Shown piece after piece: positions 13,484 to 18,982 of a stretch of 18,982 nt of DNA (position 1 is its first letter; each line of letters opens with the position of its first letter). This DNA comes from Chloroflexaceae bacterium UBA1466 (GTDB lineage: Bacteria > Chloroflexota > Chloroflexia > Chloroflexales > Chloroflexaceae): NCBI GenBank assembly GCA_002325605.1, contig DCSM01000017.1, forward strand, positions 1-18,982, in the 5' to 3' direction. The notes below the pieces were generated by a model. The model saw nothing but the letters and a program-made list of their open reading frames with translations. It did not search any database and was not told the origin of the DNA. The translations under genes were made by a program, and so were the position numbers.

Positions 13484-15510
13484 AAGGGGCCAATTTCTGG
13501 CCCCTTCTGAGCTACATCGGGCTTGGCTTAGGGGCTTTAATTCCTCGCATCCTCGATTTAGGCCGCTTTGCAACGCACGATGAAGTAGAGTTTTGGCTTC
13601 CCCGCTCAGAAAGCTTCTTAAATGCGATCCTTTCAGGCCGTTTTGCGGCCACCGCCCTTTCTGATCATCCTGGAGTAACAACGATGTGGCTGGGCAGCGC
13701 GGGAATTATCCTGCGCCGTTTAGTCCACGAGTGGGGGGGGGTTGAAATCACCTTCCCCCTTCTCTTGGCTTTGATGCGGCTCCCCGCAGCCCTTACGCAT
13801 ACTTTAGGTATCTTAGGGAGCTATTGGTTACTGCGGAAGCTCTTTCCCGCCAGCCTTGTTGCCTTCCTTGCGGCTTGGTTCTGGGCTACTGACCCCTTTC
13901 TAATCGGCTACAGTCGCCTTTTGCACGTTGATGCGCTTACTGCAACCTTCCTCACCCTTAGCTTATTAGCGTTGTGCCACTATTGGTATCATACGCCCCA
14001 CCTTTCTTCCCTCATCCTTGCTGGCGGCTGCGCTGGGCTTGCCATGCTAAGTAAATCCCCAGCCCTTGCAATTGTCCCTATAGCTACCTTTGGGGCCTTC
14101 CTAAGTACCTTTGCGTCAGAAGATCGAAAAAAAAGTAGGCTTTCTTCGCTTTTTGCCTTACTTCTTTGGGGCCTTGTTTGCACCCTTACGGTACTAATTG
14201 TTTGGCCAGCGGTCTGGGCCGCTGGGCCCCTTGAAGTCTACCAACAATTGCGCGTTGGAGTAGTCGTTGAGGGAGCAAAACCCCACATGTTAGGCAACTT
14301 CTTCTTGGGGCGTGAAGACCCTGCGCCTGGATTCCTCTTCTACCCCGTAGCCCTAGCTTTGCGAAATACTCCTTGGTCGTTAGTCGGCTTACTTCTCTTA
14401 CCGTGGGCGTGGCAAGCCCAAAAGGTCGCTTTCCCTTCAAAGAAGGCTTACTTTCATGATCTGGCTACCTTGGCAAGTTTTATCATCTTCTTTCTGGTTG
14501 CAATGAGCTTTTTCCCTAAGAAGTTCAACCGTTATATCCTCCCAATCTTTCCCTCCTTAGATATATTAGCGGCGGTAGGCATAGCATGGGGCATTGAACA
14601 GGTAACAAAATTAGCGCAACGCTCTTCCCTCCCGCAGCAGCAAGCTAAAAAGGTACTCTCTACGCTTATAGCTTGTATTGCAGCCCTCAATGTTGCATGG
14701 TATCATCCTTACTCAATTACCTACTTCAATCAACTTCTTGGAGGAAGTAGGGCGGGAGCAGCTAATTTTGCCGTTGGGTGGGGTGAAGGTCTGGATCAAG
14801 TAGCAGCGTGGTTGAATCAGCAACCTGATATTACGGGGGTCAAAGTAGCCGCCGAGATGGTCAAATCCTTGCAACCTTATCTCCGTCCTGGAGCCCAAGC
14901 TTTTACCCCTCGCCCTTCGCTACCTTTAGCCAAAGTTGGTTACGTAGTTGTCTACCTGGCCCAAGCCCAAGGTACGCTTTTCGCTCCCTTCAACGAATTC
15001 TATCGTCAAACTGAACCCTTGCATGTTGTTAAAATTCACGGGGTAGATTACGCTTGGATTTATCAATTCCCTCCCCCAGTTGCAAATCCTTTCGTCGCCG
15101 ATTTTGGTAAGAGTATTCATTTACGTGGTTTTGAAGCACAGGGAGAAAGCAAACCTGGTCAAAATCTTAATTTCAAGCTCTTTTGGCAAGCTAAAGAGAA
15201 AATTGCTCTGAATTATTGGCTCTTTGTTCATTTAATTGATGCAAAAGGTAAGGTTCATAGCCAGCTTGATCTTCCTCTCTTAACTCGTGATTGGGAAAAG
15301 TGGCGCTATCTAACGACAGAATTTACCCTTGCTCTGCCAAAAGATGCACCACCAGGTGAATATCAGGTAGGTCTTGGTTGGTATGATGAAGCTAATGGGC
15401 AACGGTTGCCCTTCACGCTTCCCTCCCATCCTCCTTCTGCGCCCCTTTCTGAAAGCGCAAACATGCTTTTGCTCACCCAAATAGTGCTTGAAGATCATCT
15501 TGCCCCCTAA
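13465..15510 (+). CDS. GT4: GT39/PMT-like membrane glycosyltransferase
   Basis: A 681-residue paralogue. It has intact THDEVEFW with Asp39-Glu40, HPGVTTMWLG (68-77), WATDPF, LHVDAL, LSKSPAL, the loop LRVGVVVEGAKPHMLGNFFLG and PKKFNRYI. The C-terminal beta-domain starts at about residue 540 (NYWLFVHLIDAKGKVHSQLD, GEYQVGLGWYDE). In the THDE, FPKKFNRY and LLHVDAL variants it resembles GT5 most, which suggests that GT4 and GT5 are a younger duplicate pair. The ATG lies inside the kinase3 end with AGGAA at 13456-13460 as ribosome site, so its translation is probably coupled to kinase3. It should be catalytically competent; substrates unknown. Confidence 0.91.
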   Translation: MQKTKLKGANFWPLLSYIGLGLGALIPRILDLGRFATHDEVEFWLPRSESFLNAILSGRFAATALSDHPGVTTMWLGSAGIILRRLVHEWGGVEITFPLLLALMRLPAALTHTLGILGSYWLLRKLFPASLVAFLAAWFWATDPFLIGYSRLLHVDALTATFLTLSLLALCHYWYHTPHLSSLILAGGCAGLAMLSKSPALAIVPIATFGAFLSTFASEDRKKSRLSSLFALLLWGLVCTLTVLIVWPAVWAAGPLEVYQQLRVGVVVEGAKPHMLGNFFLGREDPAPGFLFYPVALALRNTPWSLVGLLLLPWAWQAQKVAFPSKKAYFHDLATLASFIIFFLVAMSFFPKKFNRYILPIFPSLDILAAVGIAWGIEQVTKLAQRSSLPQQQAKKVLSTLIACIAALNVAWYHPYSITYFNQLLGGSRAGAANFAVGWGEGLDQVAAWLNQQPDITGVKVAAEMVKSLQPYLRPGAQAFTPRPSLPLAKVGYVVVYLAQAQGTLFAPFNEFYRQTEPLHVVKIHGVDYAWIYQFPPPVANPFVADFGKSIHLRGFEAQGESKPGQNLNFKLFWQAKEKIALNYWLFVHLIDAKGKVHSQLDLPLLTRDWEKWRYLTTEFTLALPKDAPPGEYQVGLGWYDEANGQRLPFTLPSHPPSAPLSESANMLLLTQIVLEDHLAP

Positions 15511-15525
15511 GCCAAAGGTAGAAAT

Positions 15526-16488
15526 ATGATCCTTCTGTTGTGCATTGTGCTTTGTTTCGTTCCCGCCTTACTTTGTACTCAGTTTATCTACAACCTAGAT
15601 CGGTATGAGCAGGAACCTAAAGCATTAGTTATCGGGGTCTTTTTCTGGGGCGCACTGGTCTCTACGACGGGGGCAATTTTTTGGTTATTTTCGCTGGAAG
15701 CTGTCTTCCAGAAAGTTACGGGTTCAGAAAAATTTGCAAGTCTGCTAGGAACAGCTTTATTTGCTCCGATTATAGAGGAAAGCCTCAAGGGAATTGCTGT
15801 TTTATTAGTTTTTCTGCTCTTCTATCAAGAATTTGACTCTGTTTTGGATGGAATAGTCTATGCTACTGTGGCGGCTCTTGGTTTTGCCGCCACAGAAAAC
15901 GTGCTTTATCTCTATTTTAGGGGTTACAAAGAGGATGGTTTGGTTGGCTTGGGAACCATTTTCTTTTTGCGCGTCATTTTGGGGGCCTGGAATCACGCGG
16001 TCTATACTGCTTTTATTGGGATTGGTTTAGCGCTTGTCCGCCTAAGATCCGAGACCTACATCCGTTTTTTAGCCCCAATTGGGGGTTGGATTTTAGCGAT
16101 TTTCACGCATTCACTGCATAATTCAATGCTTCTATTTTTAGCTGAAACCTTTTACATGGGTAAATTTACGCAAGTTCTCTTAGTTGATTGGTTTGGCTGG
16201 GGCGTAATCTTTGGAATTGCACTTTGGGCCGCAGCTTGTGAACGCAAATGGATCGAAATCTATTTGAGGGAAGAAATTGATTTAGGAACAATCACGGAAC
16301 GCCAGTATGATCTGATCTGTAAACAAGCTCATGGGTCAGCGGTTGCCTGGCGAAAAAAACGTTTCTATCAACTTTGTGGCGAATTAGCGTTAAAAAAATA
16401 TCAATTTCAAATCAAAAGAGAACCTGCTACCCTCATTTTGATTGAATCTTTGCGGAAGGAATTAGCCGCGCTTGCCCAAGTAAAATAA
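15526..16488 (+). CDS. PrsW-family intramembrane metalloprotease-like protein
   Basis: A 320-residue polytopic membrane protein with about seven or eight helices up to residue 236 and a charged cytosolic tail (238-320). The PrsW-family marks are visible: PIIEESLKG (81-89) with the EE pair Glu84-Glu85 and Lys88, then FDSVLDGIVYATVAALGFAATE with Glu124-Asn125, His157 in GAWNHAVYTAFIGIG, and HSLHN (195-199). Known PrsW cleaves an anti-sigma factor inside the membrane and so activates a stress response. No anti-sigma or sigma gene is nearby here, so its target is unknown. It sits 15 bp after GT4 and 19 bp before GT5, in the position a kinase occupies between other GT pairs. The charged tail of about 80 residues is longer than in short PrsW proteins. 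Confidence 0.86.
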   Translation: MILLLCIVLCFVPALLCTQFIYNLDRYEQEPKALVIGVFFWGALVSTTGAIFWLFSLEAVFQKVTGSEKFASLLGTALFAPIIEESLKGIAVLLVFLLFYQEFDSVLDGIVYATVAALGFAATENVLYLYFRGYKEDGLVGLGTIFFLRVILGAWNHAVYTAFIGIGLALVRLRSETYIRFLAPIGGWILAIFTHSLHNSMLLFLAETFYMGKFTQVLLVDWFGWGVIFGIALWAAACERKWIEIYLREEIDLGTITERQYDLICKQAHGSAVAWRKKRFYQLCGELALKKYQFQIKREPATLILIESLRKELAALAQVK

Positions 16489-16491
16489 CGG

Positions 16492-16497
16492 TAGAGG
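16492..16497 (+). promoter_or_regulatory. Ribosome binding site for GT5
   Basis: TAGAGG ends 10 nt before the ATG at 16508 but only 4 nt before the in-frame TTG at 16502. The spacing favours the ATG, which also gives an N-terminus comparable to the paralogues. Confidence 0.4.
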
Positions 16498-16507
16498 TTT
16501 ATTGGTT

Positions 16508-18616
16508 ATGAACTTTCGGCGTGTTTGGCGCGAGATTTTTCTCTTTAGTCTGCTAAGTTGTGTAGCTTTAGGGCCTCGGATCTTAGATTTAGGCGTATTT
16601 GTTACCCACGATGAAGCCGAATTCTGGCTAAAACGGGCCGAAATTTTCGCTTCGGCCCTTCAAAGGGGCGATTTCGCGGCTACGGCCATCACCACGCATC
16701 CTGGCGTGACTACAATGTGGTTGGGCAGCGCGGGAATTGCTTTGCGGCGCTACCTCTTTACTTTTGGCCTTCTCCCTTCTGATACTTTCCCCATAACCTT
16801 GGCTTTGATGCGGCTTCCCATAGCCCTGACCAACGTTGTAGGATTGCTCCTTAGTTACATTCTTCTTAGGCGTATTTTTGCCCCTTCTGTTGCGTTTCTG
16901 GCCGCCCTTCTCTGGGCAACCGACCCCTTTCTGATTGGCTATAGCCGTCTTCTGCACGTTGACGCGCTGACCGCGACCTTCATAAGCCTCAGTCTTCTGG
17001 CGGCCTGTAACTTTTGGCATCATACTTCCCACCCTTTCCTTCTAATTCTTTCTGGAATAGCTGCGGGGCTTGCGCTACTTAGCAAATCTCCTGCCATTCT
17101 TATCCTACCGCTTGTTGCGGGTATAGCTCTCTTCAAGACCATCCGTGACTATGAAATCCCCCTTGTGGAGTCAACAGCTTTAGCTGTTGGGTCACGGCTA
17201 AAGCCGTGGATTCCACGGGAAAAGAGCTTAGGTTTCAGCCTATTTGATTCCAAATTCAGGGGTTTCATAGCAGGAAAGGAACGGAATAAGTACCTTCAGA
17301 GAAATCTTCTACCCCTTCTGGTGTGGGGAAGTATTGTAGGCTTGACGGTTATGCTTGTTTGGCCAGCGGTCTGGGCAGATTTTGGCGGTGTGGTACAATT
17401 GCTGCGGGTTGGCGTAGAGGTTGAAGGGGCCCAACCTCACATGACAGGGAACTTCTTTTTAGGGCAACGCAATGATGCTCCAGGAATGCTTTTTTATCCC
17501 GTAGCTCTTGCTCTCCGTACAACCCCTTTGACCTTACTTGGTCTGTTTCTACTCCCGTGGGCCTACCGTACCTTTCCCTTTGGAACTTCAGAAGGGGAAG
17601 CAAAGTGCAAAGGTCAGCGTGATCTTGCAACCTTTGCGGCTTTTATCCTTCTCTTTATTGCTGCAATGAGTCTCTTTCCAAAGAAGTTTAACCGCTATCT
17701 AATCCCTATTTTTCCCTGCCTTGATATTTTGGCCGCCGTAGGGTTAGCTTGGGGTGCAAATCAATGGGGGAAGCTGAAGGTCAAGAAGGTTGTGTTGGGA
17801 AGTATAACGCTGCTTGCGCTTCTGAACGTTGCTTGGTGGCATCCTTATAGCCTTGTGGCCTTTAATCAACTTCTTGGGGGAGCGCCAATGGGGGCAAAGA
17901 CCTTTGCCGTCGGCTGGGGAGAGGGCTTAGAGCAAGTAGCAAATTTCCTTAATGCTCAACCAGACATTGGGGAAGTCTTAACCATTAGCCACATGATCAC
18001 TTCCCTCAACCCCTATTTGCAGAAGGGAGCGCAAGCCGCTTTCCCTAAAGAAGGGAAGCTCCGGGACAAAGCTGGCTATCTTGTGGTCTACTTACCTCAA
18101 GTTCAAGGGGGAAATCCCTCGTCGCCCTTTGAGCAATTCTATGGACAAGCGATTCCTTTGCACGTTGTGAAGATACACGGAGTCGATTATGCTTGGATTT
18201 ATCAAGTTTCTCCACCAGTTCAACATTCTCAAACAGCTAATTTTAGTGATACTTTTCGCTTGCACGGTTTTAGTAGACAAAACGATCTGCTAACCCTTTT
18301 CTGGGAAATTCGGCGTTCCCCACCTGCCGATTATTGGTTTTTTGTCCATACCTTTAGCCCTGCTGGCAAGATCGTGCAACAAATTGACCAACCCTACCCC
18401 ACAAAAAGCTGGCCCCCTGGAAGGTATCTAACGACAAGTTTCCCGCTCCAGCTTCTGGCTGATCGCCCACAAGTCGTGATTGGTTGGTATGCTTCTCAGA
18501 CGGGGCAACGACTCCCCCTTAAAGCTGATTCGCTGGCTCCTCTCCTTCTTGATGGCCCAGATGCCCTTCTGCTGCAAGGGGTTTTTGAAGAAGTACCTTC
18601 TCTACCGCCCAGGTAA
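16508..18616 (+). CDS. GT5: GT39/PMT-like membrane glycosyltransferase carrying an in-frame repeat-derived insertion
   Basis: A 702-residue paralogue closest to GT4. Motifs are intact: THDEAEFW with Asp35-Glu36, HPGVTTMWLG (64-73), WATDPF, LHVDAL, LSKSPAI, LRVGVEVEGAQPHMTGNFFLG and PKKFNRYL. Its C-terminal beta-domain (from about 570; YWFFVHTFSPAGKIVQQID) is shorter than in GT1-GT3. Residues about 214-256 have no counterpart in the other four proteins. They lie in the variable cytoplasmic loop between ILILPLVAGIALFKT and LLPLLVWGSIVGLT. This stretch is encoded by copy 2 of the palindromic repeat. The frame is intact on both sides, so the enzyme may well remain functional. The stop lies 15 nt inside the convergent gene on the other strand. 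Confidence 0.9.
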   Translation: MNFRRVWREIFLFSLLSCVALGPRILDLGVFVTHDEAEFWLKRAEIFASALQRGDFAATAITTHPGVTTMWLGSAGIALRRYLFTFGLLPSDTFPITLALMRLPIALTNVVGLLLSYILLRRIFAPSVAFLAALLWATDPFLIGYSRLLHVDALTATFISLSLLAACNFWHHTSHPFLLILSGIAAGLALLSKSPAILILPLVAGIALFKTIRDYEIPLVESTALAVGSRLKPWIPREKSLGFSLFDSKFRGFIAGKERNKYLQRNLLPLLVWGSIVGLTVMLVWPAVWADFGGVVQLLRVGVEVEGAQPHMTGNFFLGQRNDAPGMLFYPVALALRTTPLTLLGLFLLPWAYRTFPFGTSEGEAKCKGQRDLATFAAFILLFIAAMSLFPKKFNRYLIPIFPCLDILAAVGLAWGANQWGKLKVKKVVLGSITLLALLNVAWWHPYSLVAFNQLLGGAPMGAKTFAVGWGEGLEQVANFLNAQPDIGEVLTISHMITSLNPYLQKGAQAAFPKEGKLRDKAGYLVVYLPQVQGGNPSSPFEQFYGQAIPLHVVKIHGVDYAWIYQVSPPVQHSQTANFSDTFRLHGFSRQNDLLTLFWEIRRSPPADYWFFVHTFSPAGKIVQQIDQPYPTKSWPPGRYLTTSFPLQLLADRPQVVIGWYASQTGQRLPLKADSLAPLLLDGPDALLLQGVFEEVPSLPPR
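17149..17270. repeat. Palindromic MITE/REP-like element, copy 2, inside GT5
   Basis: A 122-bp element in the opposite orientation to copy 1. The inverted ends are CTATGAAA (17149-17156) and TTTCATAG (17263-17270); together with the adjoining bases they read CTATGAAATCCCC and GGGGTTTCATAG. Hairpins lie at 17172-17189 (CAACAGCT-TT-AGCTGTTG) and 17192-17209 (stem CACGGCT/AGCCGTG plus a closing G-U pair). The core 17171-17214 equals the reverse complement of 8976-9019 except for one base. Relative to copy 1 it carries about 40 extra bases to the right of the hairpins. It is translated as part of GT5 (VESTALAVGSRLKPWIP and on). Clear target-site duplications are not visible. Confidence 0.75.
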
Positions 18617-18982
18617 AGCAAGAAGGGTCGCTTTTGAATTGGTCTGAAAGAACTTTGTACCTGTCGTAAAGCTCCAGTTGAGCGTTAAGGCTTTACCCGC
18701 GTTATCTTTACCTTGTAATTTAACATTGTAGCTTGTACTTGCATTGAGAGGCGCAGTGGCTGCTGCATACCAGACCTTAAAAGCACTGTCATAGCGGATA
18801 GAATGCGTTGTTACCAATGTTCCCGCAGCCGTGCTAAGTTCCAATTGGTCAAAAGTTTGGTTCCCCATAGGAAGGATTGTGATCACGTAGCCGACGGGGT
18901 TGCTACTACTACAGCTAACGTCGGCGTAAGGGTTGGGCGCTTCGTTACAATCCCAAGCGCGGGGAACGGCTGTCTGGTTGGG
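18602..18982 (-). CDS. Secreted protein with C-terminal Ig-like domain (N-terminal part outside window)
   Basis: The last 126 residues of a minus-strand gene whose frame stays open to the window end. The sequence reads PNQTAVPRAWDCNEAPNPYADVSC, then PVGYVITILP (an Ig-like first strand), LELSTAAGTLV, KVWYAAATAPLNASTSYNVKLQG, and finally ALTLNWSFTTGTKF. This is the SbsA/Big-type beta-sandwich ending in an SFTTG strand. In Chloroflexota such tails often follow a CAP/SCP-like domain, which is my best guess for the missing part. The paired cysteines and absence of a membrane segment suit an extracellular protein. A GTG at 18886 is an internal in-frame codon, not a likely start. Its end overlaps GT5 by 15 bp in convergent orientation. 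Confidence 0.7.
   Translation of the reverse strand, partial: PNQTAVPRAWDCNEAPNPYADVSCSSSNPVGYVITILPMGNQTFDQLELSTAAGTLVTTHSIRYDSAFKVWYAAATAPLNASTSYNVKLQGKDNAGKALTLNWSFTTGTKFFQTNSKATLLALPGR

Noticed and set aside
16628..17032. 134-residue open frame on the minus strand inside GT5
   Set aside because: Similar antisense frames occur opposite the same region of GT3, so it simply mirrors the conserved GT sequence.

Overview
The window looks like chromosomal DNA of a Chloroflexota bacterium, probably from the Anaerolineae or a related class. I infer this from protein style, not from any marker gene. The clues are Ser/Thr kinases that open with a four-cysteine zinc ribbon beginning MLICL, large GT39-type membrane glycosyltransferases with a C-terminal beta-sandwich, a stand-alone caspase-like peptidase, a Uma2 nuclease, and a secreted protein with an Ig-like tail. 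Coding density is very high. Every gene is on the + strand except the last, and no gene-free stretch exceeds about 140 bp.

Left part (1-2944), mixed genes: the C-terminal end of a sensor histidine kinase, a YciI-like protein, a Uma2-type PD-(D/E)XK nuclease with an extra N-terminal helical region, and a caspase-fold (C14) peptidase with an intact His/Cys dyad and a C-terminal helical tail.

Main part (3003-18616), a tandem array: GT1 - kinase1 - GT2 - kinase2 - GT3 - kinase3 - GT4 - PrsW-like protease - GT5. The five glycosyltransferases are clear paralogues (about 670-700 aa) sharing an N-terminal acidic DE loop, an HPGVTTMWLG block, a WATDPF block and an extracytoplasmic C-terminal beta-rich domain. 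The three kinases share the zinc ribbon and kinase domain but differ in their C-termini: seven WD40 blades in kinase1, nothing in kinase2, and a thioredoxin fold in kinase3. Several junctions overlap (17, 4 and 19 nt), which suggests translational coupling within GT/kinase units. The simplest reading is repeated duplication of a [GT + kinase] unit whose members then diverged. One plausible role is protein or lipid glycosylation at the cell surface under control of paired cytosolic kinases, with PrsW in the slot where a fourth kinase would be expected.

Two neighbouring members appear to have degenerated. GT3 carries K instead of D in the conserved DE pair. Kinase3 has lost the first glycine-loop Gly, the alpha-C Glu, the HRD Arg, the DFG Phe and the APE Pro, and its fused thioredoxin has WSGVC in place of WCGPC.

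A small palindromic mobile-element-like repeat (two perfect or near-perfect hairpins inside CTATGAAA / TTTCATAG ends) occurs twice. One copy lies between GT2 and kinase2. The other is inverted, inside the GT5 coding sequence, where it is read through in frame and adds about 40 residues to a cytoplasmic loop.

Right edge (18602-18982, minus strand): the C-terminal end of a secreted Ig-like protein, which overlaps the end of GT5 tail to tail by 15 bp.
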